Under the pieces are notes generated by a model. It was not told where the DNA came from. It searched no databases and saw only the letters and a list, made by a program, of their open reading frames with translations. A stretch of 64,000 nucleotides of DNA. Source: an uncultured Lachnospiraceae bacterium (GTDB taxonomy: Bacteria > Bacillota > Clostridia > Lachnospirales > Lachnospiraceae). Shown here one piece after another: positions 9,350 through 20,185 of this stretch (within the stretch, counting starts at the first letter, position 1; the number at the start of each line of letters is the position of its first letter). A program made the position numbers and the translations under genes. Location: contig CANQRW010000006.1 of assembly GCA_947626365.1 (NCBI GenBank), positions 1 through 64,000 on the forward strand, given 5' to 3'.

Positions 9350-9955
9350 TTACATAAAAGTTCCCATAAATTTCCAGAAATACGGATTCACCCAGGTCTC
9401 CAGGCACATGCCGGCCAGCACGGCCGCCGCCAAAACCGGCCATAAGCGGAGCTTCATCTGTTCAAGGCCGTCTGCTGATTTCAGCGCCAGGACAATCCAC
9501 ACCGGAGCGTAACAGAGCCACTGAGGAAGAAGTGTCATGAGGAATATCGGCATCCCGCCGATTCCTATTTCCAACGTAACCATTGACAACAGAAAACCGC
9601 TCCCCAGACCGCCCGCAAATGCCGCGGCGGAAAATCCCAACGCCGAAAAAGGAGTCATCCCCACAAGCACGGCCAACCCGAACTCCTTCGCCCGCTGGCG
9701 GAACACATAGCTCCAGAGAACCTTTCGCTGCTCCTGGTTCAGGGAAACGCCTGTCAGGAACTCCATATTGCCGTCCCCTGTTCCGGCTGTCATGCCGGCC
9801 GTTCCTCCGGCAGCCCCTTCCATTTCCAAGACCGATAATTCTCCCGCCAGAATCTCCGGTCCCAGAAGATTAGCGCTGACGGTTCCTGCCAGAAGCCCGC
9901 AGAAAAAGCACAGTATCAGCACCTGATAAAAGGATATCGAAAAAAGACGTCTCAT
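9350..9955 (-). CDS. SpoIIM-like integral membrane protein
   Basis: Multi-helix membrane protein of SpoIIM size between a NUDIX gene and xerD, the neighbourhood of spoIIM in Bacillus-type genomes. Confidence 0.5.
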   Translation of the reverse strand: MRRLFSISFYQVLILCFFCGLLAGTVSANLLGPEILAGELSVLEMEGAAGGTAGMTAGTGDGNMEFLTGVSLNQEQRKVLWSYVFRQRAKEFGLAVLVGMTPFSALGFSAAAFAGGLGSGFLLSMVTLEIGIGGMPIFLMTLLPQWLCYAPVWIVLALKSADGLEQMKLRLWPVLAAAVLAGMCLETWVNPYFWKFMGTFM

Positions 9956-10004
9956 ACATTTTCGCCCAAAAGCTTTCTACAATGTATGAGACGTCCTCCG
10001 AAAA

Positions 10005-10556
10005 TTATTCTTCCGCCTTAGGCGCGTACAGCTTTGCCGCATAAGTACTGATCGCGGCCGCCGTCTTCCCGTCACAGATCTTTCCGCTGTAAATCAACCG
10101 CAAAAGATCTTCCAGCTTCCAGGGTTCCACCTGAATATCCTCGTCTTCATCCAGGTGCTGTCTGGACGGAATCAGATCTCTGGCTACAAAAATATCGATT
10201 GCCTCGTCGCAGAAAGCCACCGTCGTGTTAACGCTCATCAGATATTCCAGATTCTCGGACCGGTATCCGGTCTCCTCCTCCAGTTCCCGGTACGCGCATT
10301 GGATCTTTGGCTCATCCGGCGCGTCCAGCTTGCCCGCGGGAATCTCCAGCGTCTCCCGGTTCAGGGCATTGCGGTACTGCCGCACCATGAGAATCCTCCC
10401 GTCATCCATAACCGGAAGCACTGCGGCGGCGCCGTCATGATGGATAAAATCCCAATGGGCCTCATGTCCATTGGCGATCACCGTATCCTCATAAATCTTA
10501 AGGATCGTTCCCTGATATTTCAGTTCCCTGTTCAGGCGAATTACTTTCTCAACCAT
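10005..10556 (-). CDS. NUDIX hydrolase (ADP-ribose pyrophosphatase type)
   Basis: Nudix box GKLDAPDEPKIQCAYRELEEETGY. Confidence 0.9.
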   Translation of the reverse strand: MVEKVIRLNRELKYQGTILKIYEDTVIANGHEAHWDFIHHDGAAAVLPVMDDGRILMVRQYRNALNRETLEIPAGKLDAPDEPKIQCAYRELEEETGYRSENLEYLMSVNTTVAFCDEAIDIFVARDLIPSRQHLDEDEDIQVEPWKLEDLLRLIYSGKICDGKTAAAISTYAAKLYAPKAEE

Positions 10557-10587
10557 AGCAATCCCTCCTTGCCCGTTATTTTTCTCG

Positions 10588-10608
10588 CGGCCGGCCTCCC
10601 GCCGGCCG
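10588..10608 (-). terminator. GC-rich hairpin downstream of the 10620..11390 gene
   Basis: CGGCCGGC-CTCCC-GCCGGCCG; T-tract weak in the minus direction. Confidence 0.4.
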
Positions 10609-10619
10609 TTCTTCTTCTC

Positions 10620-11390
10620 TTACTCGATCATGGCTCCCGTCGAGTCTACTCTGCGTCCCAATCCGTCGGGAACCACCGTGCTCACCAGCATCTGGCCTCC
10701 TTCCGGGTCGCAGTAGTAGGACTTTCCCTCCCAGTCAATCCAGCCGGTAACCATATATCCATGGGAATCAAAAAAGTACCACTTTCCATCGATCAGCTGC
10801 CAGTTGTTTGCTGTCCAGGAACCGTCCGGATTCCGGTACCACCACCGGATCCCATCCTGAATCCAGCCGTATTTGTCCTTATAGGACAGTGCCTTTACTT
10901 CCCCCCACTGCCCCGGTTCCGTAATTCCTTCCGGCAGCGTCCCTATGCCTTCCCAGACGGAGGCAGCCGTCTCTCTCTCGGCATTGGAATCCCTGACCCT
11001 GGGCAGCCGCAGAATCAGCCAATACTCATCCTCATTATCATCCCATCTGCGTCCGAACTCATACTCCGCTCCCTTCAGGCGTATCGATGATTTCGTCAGG
11101 GAGAAATAGTAATCTTCTTCCGCCTTCAGGATCACTTCGATTCTGGGAATCGTTGAAGCCTCCCACCGGTCAATCTGATTAAGGATATCCAGACTTTTCA
11201 CTTCATAGTTCTCACCTCTTGGAGTGATGATGATATCGTCCAGACGGCATGCCTCTCCGACTTCTATCTCTGTCTCAATCTTCAGAGAGATGCCGGTTAT
11301 GGCTGTCTCCGCCCGGGCGCATACAGGACAGACCGCCAAACAGAGAACTGCCGTTCCCAGTGCAAGCGCTGCTTTTTTCATCAATTGCAA
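10620..11390 (-). CDS. Secreted protein with C-terminal choline/cell-wall-binding-type repeats
   Basis: Signal peptide; repeats WIQDGIRWWYRNPDGSW, NNWQLIDGKWYFFDSHGYMVTGW and IDWEGKSYYCDPEGG. Confidence 0.75.
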   Translation of the reverse strand: MQLMKKAALALGTAVLCLAVCPVCARAETAITGISLKIETEIEVGEACRLDDIIITPRGENYEVKSLDILNQIDRWEASTIPRIEVILKAEEDYYFSLTKSSIRLKGAEYEFGRRWDDNEDEYWLILRLPRVRDSNAERETAASVWEGIGTLPEGITEPGQWGEVKALSYKDKYGWIQDGIRWWYRNPDGSWTANNWQLIDGKWYFFDSHGYMVTGWIDWEGKSYYCDPEGGQMLVSTVVPDGLGRRVDSTGAMIE

Positions 11391-11474
11391 TGAATCATCC
11401 TCCTTTCTCCGAACCGATGTGTATAATGGAACCGGCAGGCGGCTGCCGATTATCCGGTTATACGCAGATGCGAT

Positions 11475-11511
11475 AAAAAGAAGCCCTATAGAATCACTAT
11501 AAGGCTTCTTC
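11475..11511 (-). terminator. Rho-independent terminator of rny
   Basis: Minus strand GGAAGAAGCCTTATAGTGATTCTATAGGGCTTCTTTTT. Confidence 0.75.
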
Positions 11512-11527
11512 CGATGTTGCCGAAATG

Positions 11528-13072
11528 TTACTTCGCCGTAGCGGTTACCCTGGATTCACGAATCACATTGACACGAATCTCTCCAGGATACGTCATGGTC
11601 TCCTCAATCTTCTTGGCGATATCACGGGCCATCAGCACCATATCGTCATCGCTGACCTGCTCCGGAATCACCATGATCCGAACCTCGCGCCCTGCCTGAA
11701 TAGCAAAGGACTTATCTACACCCTTGAAGGAATCTGTAATCTCCTCCAGCTGCTTCATCCTGTTGGTGTATGCCTCCAGGGTCTCCCTTCTGGCGCCGGG
11801 CCGGGCCGCCGAAATCGTATCTGCCGCCTGCACGATGCAGGCGATCAGGCTTTCCGGTTCCACCTCGCCATGGTGGGATTCTACTGAATTCACCACGACC
11901 GCAGACTCCTTGTACTTTCTGCACAGGTCAACTCCCAGTTTAACATGGGAGCCTTCCACTTCGTGGTCAATGGATTTTCCGATATCATGCAGCAATCCGG
12001 CTCTCTTTGCCAACCGGACGTCCACTCCGATCTCAGCTGCCAGAAGTCCGGCAAGCTGCGCCACCTCGATAGAATGTTTTAATGCATTCTGCCCGTAACT
12101 GGTGCGGAACTTCATCTTTCCCAAAAGTTTCACCAGCTCCGGATGAATTCCATGGACACCGACTTCGAGAACGGCTGCCTCGCCTTCTTCTCTCATGCTC
12201 GCTTCCACTTCCTTCTGAGCTTTCTCCACCATCTCTTCAATTCTGGCCGGGTGGATACGGCCATCCACAATCAGACGCTCCAGCGCGATTCTGGCGACTT
12301 CACGTCTGACCGGATCGAATCCGGACAGCACTACTGCCTCAGGAGTATCGTCGATAATCAATTCGACGCCGGTTAAAGTCTCAAGAGTTCTGATATTGCG
12401 TCCCTCACGCCCGATAATACGGCCCTTCATCTCATCACTTGGAAGCTGCACTACGGAAACTGTGGTCTCTGCCACATGATCCGCCGCACATCTCTGAATA
12501 GCGGTAACGATGTATTCCTTCGCTTTCTTGTTCGCCTCTTCCTTGGCCCGCGCTTCCAGTTCTTTCACTTTCCTTGCCGCATCATGCTTCACATCTTCCT
12601 CTACCATACGGAGCAGATATTCCTTGGCCTGCTCGGTAGTCATACCGGAGATGCGTTCCAGCTCTTCCAGCTGCTTTCCGCGGAGTTCCTCAGCCTCAGC
12701 CAGCTTCTTCGTGAGATTCTCCTCACGGGCTGTCAGGCTTGTCTCTCTGCGCTCCAGGGTCTCGGACTTCTTGTCCAGGTTCTCTTCCTTGCTAAGTACA
12801 CGTCTTTCATATCTTTGAAGCTCTGCCCTGCGTTCCTTGGTCTCTCTGTCCAGTTCATTCTTCGTCCTGATGGACTCTTCCTTGGCTTCCAGGAGAGCTT
12901 CTCGCTTCTTTGTCTCTGCGGTCTTTAATGCTTCATCTATAATTTCTCTTGACTTTTCTTCCGCACTGCCGATCTTACTCTCGTAAGTTTTCTTCCGGTG
13001 TGCGACCGCCAATACCCAGGTAACAGGAGCTACAATAACCAGCGTAGCTAAAATAGGTATTAGATATGACAC
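11528..13072 (-). CDS. rny: Ribonuclease Y
   Basis: N-terminal TM plus coiled coil, KH region [15 protein letters not shown] motif [12 protein letters not shown]. Confidence 0.96.
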   Translation of the reverse strand: MSYLIPILATLVIVAPVTWVLAVAHRKKTYESKIGSAEEKSREIIDEALKTAETKKREALLEAKEESIRTKNELDRETKERRAELQRYERRVLSKEENLDKKSETLERRETSLTAREENLTKKLAEAEELRGKQLEELERISGMTTEQAKEYLLRMVEEDVKHDAARKVKELEARAKEEANKKAKEYIVTAIQRCAADHVAETTVSVVQLPSDEMKGRIIGREGRNIRTLETLTGVELIIDDTPEAVVLSGFDPVRREVARIALERLIVDGRIHPARIEEMVEKAQKEVEASMREEGEAAVLEVGVHGIHPELVKLLGKMKFRTSYGQNALKHSIEVAQLAGLLAAEIGVDVRLAKRAGLLHDIGKSIDHEVEGSHVKLGVDLCRKYKESAVVVNSVESHHGEVEPESLIACIVQAADTISAARPGARRETLEAYTNRMKQLEEITDSFKGVDKSFAIQAGREVRIMVIPEQVSDDDMVLMARDIAKKIEETMTYPGEIRVNVIRESRVTATAK

Positions 13073-13197
13073 AGGAGCACCTCCTTATTTAGTTTTCATT
13101 GTACGGATATACAACATCTCAATTTTATAATGTTTTGTGCATTATGTCAAGCATTTTGACACTTCTCCGGCGAACATTTGGTTGTCCTAATAGGGCA

Positions 13198-13803
13198 TCA
13201 GCCCCAATGGCCTGTGGCCTCCATGATCCTGCAGACCGCGCCGTAAGAATATCCGCGCCGCAGAAGAGAGGCCAGGATCTTCGCCCTCTCCTTCGGTTCC
13301 GCGGAGGCGGCGTCATAGCCTTTCTTCTGAAGATACGCCAGGATCTGGTCGTCTTCCGTCACCTGTCCCTGGCTCAGCAGCTGCTCAATCTGCTCCCTGT
13401 CCAGCCCTTTCTTCGCAAGGCTGCTCTGAATCCATCTCCTGCTGCGGCAGCTGCCGTAACGCTCGATATACCGGCGGCCATACTCCATATCGTCAACCAG
13501 ACGGTACTCCCTGAGAAACTCCAGGGTATGCTGCACTATCGTTTCCGGATAAACGCCATCCCGCAGCTTCCGCGCAACCTCCATCTCTGTCCTGTCCTGT
13601 CTCTTCAGATAATATAAAGCCTGCTCCTTCGCCCTCCGGCGCAGAACCGCTTCGATCTCGCCATAGCGCTCCTCCGGCAGTTCCGCTCCTTCCTCTATGT
13701 GATACTTCCGCAGTTCTCCCTTATATAAAGCAAAGGCAAAGTTCCCGTCAGTCAGGACTTTGCTTCTTCGCTTATCCAGGGAGATAACTTCTGTCACCAG
13801 CAT
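13198..13803 (-). CDS. recX: Regulatory protein RecX
   Basis: RecX-like helical repeat protein immediately downstream of recA. Confidence 0.85.
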   Translation of the reverse strand: MLVTEVISLDKRRSKVLTDGNFAFALYKGELRKYHIEEGAELPEERYGEIEAVLRRRAKEQALYYLKRQDRTEMEVARKLRDGVYPETIVQHTLEFLREYRLVDDMEYGRRYIERYGSCRSRRWIQSSLAKKGLDREQIEQLLSQGQVTEDDQILAYLQKKGYDAASAEPKERAKILASLLRRGYSYGAVCRIMEATGHWG

Positions 13804-13831
13804 ATCTCTCTCCTGTTATCTGATCTCTATT

Positions 13832-14869
13832 CTAATCCTCAATCACTCCGTCCGCATCCACAACCGGCTCCGCAGGCGCCAGTCCGTAAGCCTCTCTCAC
13901 CCGGTTCTCAATCTCCCTGCATACCGCGGGATTGTCGCAGAGATACGTCTTGGCATTCTCACGGCCCTGGCCGATCCTTGCTCCCTGGTATCCGTACCAG
14001 GCGCCGCTCTTCTCCACGATGCCTTCCTTGACCGCCAGATCCAGGACATCTCCCTCGCCGGAAATGCCCTTCCCGAACATAATATCGAACTCCGCTTCCT
14101 TAAACGGCGGCGCGATCTTATTCTTAACCACCTTCACCCGCACATGGTTGCCCACTACTTCGCCGCCCTGCTTCAGGCTCTCTGTCCTGCGCACCTCCAT
14201 ACGGACGGACGCATAGAACTTCAGGGCACGGCCGCCGGTAGTCGTCTCCGGATTGCCGAACATAACGCCGATCTTCTCGCGGATCTGGTTGATAAAAATA
14301 ACGCTGCAGTTAGTCTTACTGACCACGCCGGTCAGCTTCCGCAGTGCCTGGGACATAAGCCGCGCCTGCAGGCCCACGTGGGCCTCTCCCATCTCGCCGT
14401 CGATCTCAGCCTTGGGCACCAGGGCAGCCACAGAGTCCACAATGATGATGTCGATAGCCCCGGAACGCACCATAGTCTCAGTAATCTCCAGAGCCTGCTC
14501 GCCATTATCCGGCTGGGAGATATAAAGATTATCAATATCAACGCCGATATTCCTGGCGTAGACCGGATCAAGCGCATGCTCCGCATCGATAAATCCGGCA
14601 ATGCCGCCTCTCTTCTGAACCTCGGCGACCATATGCAGAGCCACCGTCGTCTTGCCGCTGGACTCCGGTCCGTATATCTCAATGATACGCCCCTTGGGAA
14701 TACCGCCCAGCCCCAGGGCCAGATCAAGGCTCAGGGAACCGGTGGGAACCGTCTCTATATTCATATTGGCCCCGGAATCCCCCAGTTTCATCACAGAACC
14801 CTTTCCAAATGACTTCTCAATCTGTGTCAGGGCGGCATCCAAAGCCCTCATCTTATCTTCTCTATTCAT
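13832..14869 (-). CDS. recA: Recombinase RecA
   Basis: Walker [10 protein letters not shown]; canonical RecA; ATG at 14869 with GGAGGAG upstream (the track's 14881 is a TTG). Confidence 0.97.
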   Translation of the reverse strand: MNREDKMRALDAALTQIEKSFGKGSVMKLGDSGANMNIETVPTGSLSLDLALGLGGIPKGRIIEIYGPESSGKTTVALHMVAEVQKRGGIAGFIDAEHALDPVYARNIGVDIDNLYISQPDNGEQALEITETMVRSGAIDIIIVDSVAALVPKAEIDGEMGEAHVGLQARLMSQALRKLTGVVSKTNCSVIFINQIREKIGVMFGNPETTTGGRALKFYASVRMEVRRTESLKQGGEVVGNHVRVKVVKNKIAPPFKEAEFDIMFGKGISGEGDVLDLAVKEGIVEKSGAWYGYQGARIGQGRENAKTYLCDNPAVCREIENRVREAYGLAPAEPVVDADGVIED

Positions 14870-14882
14870 GTTCTCCTCCAAT

Positions 14883-14896
14883 CGAACAGGTGTTCT
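14883..14896 (-). promoter_or_regulatory. LexA/DinR (SOS) box upstream of recA
   Basis: CGAAC-AGGT-GTTCT fits the Gram-positive CGAAC-N4-GTTCG pattern with one mismatch, directly upstream of the recA RBS. Confidence 0.7.
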
Positions 14897-15085
14897 TTTA
14901 TAATCATAATATACTTCCGTAAAAATGTCAACTGGTTTTTCTGGAATTGTAACTGATGGTAACTGATTGCAGAACTGAGACTTCTTCCGGGATTATCCTG
15001 ATCTCCGCTTTCCATTATACCAGCCTGCTGTCTGAAATGAAAGGAAAAAATTTCCGGAAATTATTAAATCTTTATAAACAGCCTA

Positions 15086-15979
15086 TCAGTCCTCCAGAAG
15101 CCGCCTCACATCCAGAAGCCCCCAGCCCTGGCGGTTCCTGGGAAGGCCCAGGTCCACGGCCCGTTCCCTCAGCCGCAGCTTCACGTCCCGATTGGTCATC
15201 TGAGGATATTTTTCCAGAAGCAGGGCGACAGCCCCCGCTACCATGGGGGTGGACATGGACGTCCCGCTTTTGGCGGAATATTCGCCCGGCTTATTACAGC
15301 AGCTCACAATGCCTGCTCCGGGGGCGATGATCTCCGGCTTGCAGATACAGGCTCCCGTGGGACCGCGGCCGGAATAATCCACCATATGCCGCCCCATTAC
15401 ATTTACTTCCTTATAATCATCGGAACAGCCCACAGTAATCACCTTCCGGCTGATCCCAGGCGTCGTCACCGTCATACGGCCGGGCCCGTTGTTTCCCGCC
15501 GCCACGACGACCACCAGGCCATCGTCCCAGGCGGCATCCACTCCCCGGACAAGCACGGAATTTTCACTCATATTTTTTTTAGAGTAAGACCCTACAGATA
15601 TATTGACGACGCGGATTCCCAGGCGCGCCCGGTTCTCCCTGATCCACCGAAGGCCGGTCAGCACATCAGAAGCAAATCCGCCTCCCCTGCTGTCCAGAAC
15701 CTTTACAGAGATAATATTGCAGCCCGGAGCGATTCCGCGGTATTTTCCATCGGATGCTCTTCCATCTCCCCCGATAATGGCGGAGATATGGGTTCCGTGT
15801 CCATTGTCATCATAGGGCTTCTCCTGCCTGCGCAGCACATCAAAAAAAGCCGTCACGCGCTGACCGAAATCTTCATGAATATAAATACCGGTATCCAATA
15901 CCGCCACGCCGACTCCGCGGCCGGTCAGACCCATGGAACAATTCCCGTCACAGCAGATTACCTGTCTCGCCTGATTCAA
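15086..15979 (-). CDS. S8 family subtilisin-like serine peptidase
   Basis: Catalytic motifs VAVLDTGIY, NGHGTHISAIIGG and KSGTSMSTPMVAG. Confidence 0.93.
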   Translation of the reverse strand: MNQARQVICCDGNCSMGLTGRGVGVAVLDTGIYIHEDFGQRVTAFFDVLRRQEKPYDDNGHGTHISAIIGGDGRASDGKYRGIAPGCNIISVKVLDSRGGGFASDVLTGLRWIRENRARLGIRVVNISVGSYSKKNMSENSVLVRGVDAAWDDGLVVVVAAGNNGPGRMTVTTPGISRKVITVGCSDDYKEVNVMGRHMVDYSGRGPTGACICKPEIIAPGAGIVSCCNKPGEYSAKSGTSMSTPMVAGAVALLLEKYPQMTNRDVKLRLRERAVDLGLPRNRQGWGLLDVRRLLED

Positions 15980-16182
15980 TGTCCTCTGTCCTTATATCTC
16001 CTTTATGATAAGATATTCGTCAAAACAGAAAATGGTTTCAATCCCTCATATTAAGAATTTCTTCATAATTTATTTAAACAATCTACAATCCTTTTGCGAA
16101 AGCATGTGCTATACTTAATTCAGAAATTACGAGAGACAATCACAATCCTTTCATCCTTTATAATCCTTATCCTTACACGAGA

Positions 16183-16209
16183 AAACCTGCCGGTCCGGCA
16201 GGTTTTTTT
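16183..16209. terminator. Bidirectional terminator between lysA and the S8 peptidase region
   Basis: AAAACCTGCCGG-TCCGGCAGGTTTTTTT. Confidence 0.75.
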
Positions 16210-16213
16210 GGTC

Positions 16214-16318
16214 GCGTCAGTATGCGAACAAGGTGCCAGTGACGCGTTTTTTGTATTACGTCAGTATGCAAAAAAGGCGCCAGTGACGCGTTTTTTGTAT
16301 TGCGTCAGTATACAAAAG
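16214..16318 (+). repeat. Family A 44-bp repeat, two full units plus a partial third (locus b)
   Basis: Units 16214-16257 and 16258-16301 and a partial unit GCGTCAGTATACAAAAGG. Confidence 0.9.
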
Positions 16319-16328
16319 GCTGCTGCTT

Positions 16329-17597
16329 TTACAGATATTTTTTCATCACGCCGCAGAAATCAAAGGTAGCGAAATAGTCCTTCGGCGTCTCCGCGCGGCG
16401 GATCATCTCCGCGTCCCCGTTTTCATGGAGCAGGATCTCGGCGGAACGAAGCTTTCCGTTATAATTGTATCCCATGGAAAACCCGTGGGCTCCGGCATCG
16501 TGAATGACCAGCAGATCTCCCATGTCAATCCGGGGCAGCATCCGGTCTATGGCAAATTTATCGTTGTTCTCGCACAGGGAGCCTACCACGTCATACTTGT
16601 GGTCGCAGGGCCAGTCCTCCTTGCCCATAACCGTGATGTGATGGTATGCGCCGTATATGGCCGGCCGCATCAGATTGGCCGCGCAGGCGTCCACGCCGAT
16701 ATATTCCTTATGGGTATGCTTCTCGTGAATCGCCTTTGTCACCAGACAGCCGTAGGGGCCCAGCATAAAGCGGCCCAGCTCCGTATAGATGGCGACATCG
16801 CCCATACCGGCGGGAACCAGAACCTCCTCATAGACCTGACGCACGCCCTCGCCGATCGCCATAATATCATTGGGCTCCTGATCCGGCCGGTAGGGAATCC
16901 CGATGCCGCCGGACAGATTGATGAACGCGACGTGGACGCCGGTCTCCTTCTGAAGCCTTACAGCCGTCTCAAACAGGACCTTCGCCAGCATGGGGTAATA
17001 TTCGTTGGTCACCGTGTTGCTGGCCAGGAAGGCGTGAATGCCGAAATGTTTCGCGCCCTTCTCCTTCAGTATCTTAAACGCCTCCGTTATCTGAGGCAGC
17101 GTCATGCCGTACTTGGCGTCGCCGGGGTTGTCCATGATCCCGTTGCTCATCCGGAACACGCCGCCCGGATTGTAGCGGCAGCTGATAGTCTCCGGAATAT
17201 AGCCCAGAGTCTCCTCCACACAGGCAATATGGGTAATATCGTCCAGATTAATGATTCCGCCCAGCTTCGCGCAGAAGGCGAACTCCTCCGGCGGCGTCTC
17301 ATTGGAGGAAAACATAATATCATGTCCGGAAAAACCGCAGGCATCCGACATCATCAGTTCCGTCATGGAGGAACAGTCAGTACCGAAACCGTACTCCTTC
17401 ATAATCTTTAGGATAAACGGATTGGGCGTCGCCTTCACGGCGAAATATTCCTTAAACCCCGGATTCCAGGCAAACGCTGCCTTAAGCCTCGCCGCGTTCT
17501 CCCGGATCCCCTTCTCATCATACAGATGAAAAGGCGTGGGATACCGCGCTGTGATCTCCTTAAGTTTTTCCAATGTTACAAATGGTTTCTTTTCCAT
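16329..17597 (-). CDS. lysA: Diaminopimelate decarboxylase-like PLP enzyme
   Basis: PLP-Lys motif EYFAVKATPNP, C-terminal DACAANLMRPAIYGAYHHI; start at 17597 (MEKKPF). Confidence 0.85.
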   Translation of the reverse strand: MEKKPFVTLEKLKEITARYPTPFHLYDEKGIRENAARLKAAFAWNPGFKEYFAVKATPNPFILKIMKEYGFGTDCSSMTELMMSDACGFSGHDIMFSSNETPPEEFAFCAKLGGIINLDDITHIACVEETLGYIPETISCRYNPGGVFRMSNGIMDNPGDAKYGMTLPQITEAFKILKEKGAKHFGIHAFLASNTVTNEYYPMLAKVLFETAVRLQKETGVHVAFINLSGGIGIPYRPDQEPNDIMAIGEGVRQVYEEVLVPAGMGDVAIYTELGRFMLGPYGCLVTKAIHEKHTHKEYIGVDACAANLMRPAIYGAYHHITVMGKEDWPCDHKYDVVGSLCENNDKFAIDRMLPRIDMGDLLVIHDAGAHGFSMGYNYNGKLRSAEILLHENGDAEMIRRAETPKDYFATFDFCGVMKKYL

Positions 17598-17658
17598 AAC
17601 GCTTTGCTCCTCTTTTCTGAATTTCCGCGCTCTGCTCCACATACTGATGTAATAAAAA

Positions 17659-17709
17659 GGGACCCGAAACAGGTTACAATTATCGAACATTGTAACTCAC
17701 CCGGACCCC
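17659..17709 (-). terminator. Composite hairpin terminator after pyk
   Basis: Minus strand: outer G/C stem, inner TTACAAT/ATTGTAA stem, ending GGGTCCCTTTTT. Confidence 0.6.
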
Positions 17710-17751
17710 TTTGTCCACAACTTTATTCTGAATTTCTATGATTCTGATTTC

Positions 17752-19188
17752 CTATGATATGTTCACCACGCGCATGATGTTGGTATGTATGGCGGGCTGG
17801 TCTCTCCGGTCATAATTGACCAGGCCGGCGGTCACCACCGCGATATCTCCCGACTGGAAGATTCCCTTCTCCTTCAGGTACTCGATGGAGGACTCGATCA
17901 GAGCGTCCGTCGAATCGGACCGCATGGCCAGATAGGGCTTCACGCCCCAGAAAATCTGCATCTGGCGGACGGAACCGGCCTTAGGCGACATGCCTACGAT
18001 CAGCACGTCCGATTTCCACTTGGACAGAAGCCTGGCCGTAAATCCGCTGATACTGGGGGCTACGATCGCCCTGGCGCCCAGCACGCGGGCTGTGGACACG
18101 GAGGAAAAGCACACCGCGTTGGATATGCTGGATTTGTTGTGAGCCGTCACCTCTCTGGTCATAAACGCCGAATAATCCAGATGGGATTCCGCCTCCTCGC
18201 AGATTCCCACCATCATCTTCAGTGCCTCCACCGGATACTTGCCGGCAGCCGTCTCTCCCGACAGCATGACCACGTCCGTTCCCTCCAGCACCGCCTGGGA
18301 CACGTCCGTCACCTCCGCTCTGGTGGGGCGGGGATTGCGGATCATGGAATCCAGCATCTGGGTAGCGGTGATCACCGGCTTGCAGGCCGCGTTGCATTTA
18401 TCAATAATGGTCTTCTGAACGAAGGGCACCTTCTCGGCGGGAATCTCCACGCCCAAATCGCCTCTGGCAACCATAATGCCGTCGCTGACATTGATGATCT
18501 CATCCAGATTGTCCAGGCCTTCCTGATTCTCAATCTTGGAGATGACCATGATCTTGGAATCGTGTTCCTTCAGGATGTCCTTGATCTCCCGTATGGCGTC
18601 GGCAGAGCGGACAAATGATGCCGCGATAAAATCAAATCCCTGCTCGATGCCGAAGACGATATCCTCTTTATCCTTATCGGTCAGCGCCGGAAGCTTGATC
18701 TTCACGCCGGGCACATTGACCCCCTTCTGGCCGCCCAGCTCGCCGCCGTTTAATACCTGGCAGACAATCTCGTCGCCGGACACCTCCTTCACCACAAGCT
18801 CAATCAATCCGTCGTCGATCAGGATCCGGTTGCCGGGAACCACGTCCTCCGCCAGCCCGGAGTAATTGATGTGGCACATCTTCTCGTCGCTCTCCACTTC
18901 CCTCGTAGTCAGAACGTACGTCTGCCCTGCCACCAGACTCACCTTCCGGTTGTCCTTCAGACGGCCGGTACGGATCTCCGGCCCCTTGGTGTCCAGAAGG
19001 GCGGCCACCGGCACATCCAGCTCCGTGCGGATGCTCTTCAGCTGATCCAGCCTGGCCTTCTGCTCCTCATGGGTTCCATGGGAGAAATTAAACCTGGCAA
19101 TATCCATGCCGTACCTTACCAGATCCGTCATCACCTCCCGGCTGTCCGAAGCCGGCCCCATGGTGCAGATGATCTTTGTCTTTTTCAT
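17752..19188 (-). CDS. pyk: Pyruvate kinase
   Basis: MKKTKIICTMGPASDSREVM; GDLGVEIPAEKVPFVQK; MLDSMIRNPRPTRAE. Confidence 0.97.
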   Translation of the reverse strand: MKKTKIICTMGPASDSREVMTDLVRYGMDIARFNFSHGTHEEQKARLDQLKSIRTELDVPVAALLDTKGPEIRTGRLKDNRKVSLVAGQTYVLTTREVESDEKMCHINYSGLAEDVVPGNRILIDDGLIELVVKEVSGDEIVCQVLNGGELGGQKGVNVPGVKIKLPALTDKDKEDIVFGIEQGFDFIAASFVRSADAIREIKDILKEHDSKIMVISKIENQEGLDNLDEIINVSDGIMVARGDLGVEIPAEKVPFVQKTIIDKCNAACKPVITATQMLDSMIRNPRPTRAEVTDVSQAVLEGTDVVMLSGETAAGKYPVEALKMMVGICEEAESHLDYSAFMTREVTAHNKSSISNAVCFSSVSTARVLGARAIVAPSISGFTARLLSKWKSDVLIVGMSPKAGSVRQMQIFWGVKPYLAMRSDSTDALIESSIEYLKEKGIFQSGDIAVVTAGLVNYDRRDQPAIHTNIMRVVNIS

Positions 19189-19277
19189 GCTGTATCCTCC
19201 TTGTTACATTATATCGATCACGGCGTGCCCATGCCGCCCTGATTACCGGAAAATCCTGCCCATTCGGACCTCTGAGC

Positions 19278-20153
19278 CTACTGCGGAATCTGCGGTCCCT
19301 CCGTCACGTGGCGATGGGTATACAGATGGTCCTGGCAATATTCGTAATTGCCGGCGCATTTGGAACAATAGCGGAACTCCATATTCTCCCCGTCCTTCTC
19401 CGTCCGGCCGCACACTGCGCACCGATGCCTGGTTCCGCCCTGAGGAATGATCTTGGTCTGACTGCGGAACTCCCTCTTCCGCTTAATCTCCTTCGGCGTA
19501 TAACGACTGAGATTTCTGGTCATCAGGAAAAAGATCAGGAAATTGGCCAGCGACAGCACGATGGCGCACCGGTCCGCGGCACCGCCTACGATAAATCCGT
19601 ACACGAAAAACAGACCATCAAAAATGGCAAGCACCTTGGCCTTCACCGGAATCACCATGAACAGCAGAAACTGCAGATCCGGATAGGTAAGGGCAAAGGC
19701 AAAAAACAGGGACAGGTTCAGATAAGTGGTCGTCAGAAGCATCAGCTGCCCGAATACCAGATATCCGATCAGCGCCGCCAGCACATGGCCGATAACGCCC
19801 ATGAAAAAGTATACGTTGAAACGGAAAGCGCCCCAGGTCCTCTCCAGATTGGTACCCAGAGAATAGTACAGGGACAGAGCGATTCCGTTGAACAGCAGAT
19901 CCGACATCATAAGGCCCATGGAAGAACCAATGGGCGCCATGGAGCCCATGGGCGGATAGATGATAAAGGTGACGATACGCCAGATCTGCCCGTGCAGGAT
20001 CGCCGCCGGATTCAGGCTCAGAAACTGCCAGTAAACCATAGGCATGACCATCTGAACCACGATCCCGATGGCATAGAGGATCATAATGTAGTACATCAGA
20101 TTATGAATAGCATAACGGCTGAACCGCCGCTCAAATTTCTGAAAAAATTTCAT
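19278..20153 (-). CDS. Rhomboid-like membrane protein with C-terminal Cys-rich motif
   Basis: Six or more hydrophobic segments; C-terminal CAVCGRTEKDGENMEFRYCSKCAGNYEYCQDH. Confidence 0.6.
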   Translation of the reverse strand: MKFFQKFERRFSRYAIHNLMYYIMILYAIGIVVQMVMPMVYWQFLSLNPAAILHGQIWRIVTFIIYPPMGSMAPIGSSMGLMMSDLLFNGIALSLYYSLGTNLERTWGAFRFNVYFFMGVIGHVLAALIGYLVFGQLMLLTTTYLNLSLFFAFALTYPDLQFLLFMVIPVKAKVLAIFDGLFFVYGFIVGGAADRCAIVLSLANFLIFFLMTRNLSRYTPKEIKRKREFRSQTKIIPQGGTRHRCAVCGRTEKDGENMEFRYCSKCAGNYEYCQDHLYTHRHVTEGPQIPQ

Positions 20154-20185
20154 GTGCTCTATCTGTCCCTTTCATGATAATCCTG

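Noticed and set aside
13171-13184. CGAACATTTGGTTG as a LexA box
   Set aside because: Right half-site does not match CGAAC-N4-GTTCG and it is not in a promoter position for a SOS gene
16094-16369. ORF containing VLRQYAKKAPVTRFLYCVSIQK-type repeats
   Set aside because: The peptide is simply the translation of family A repeats; no RBS or conserved product
17598-17751. Lysine riboswitch upstream of lysA
   Set aside because: Interval is short and is occupied by a terminator-like hairpin; no recognisable lysine aptamer sequence
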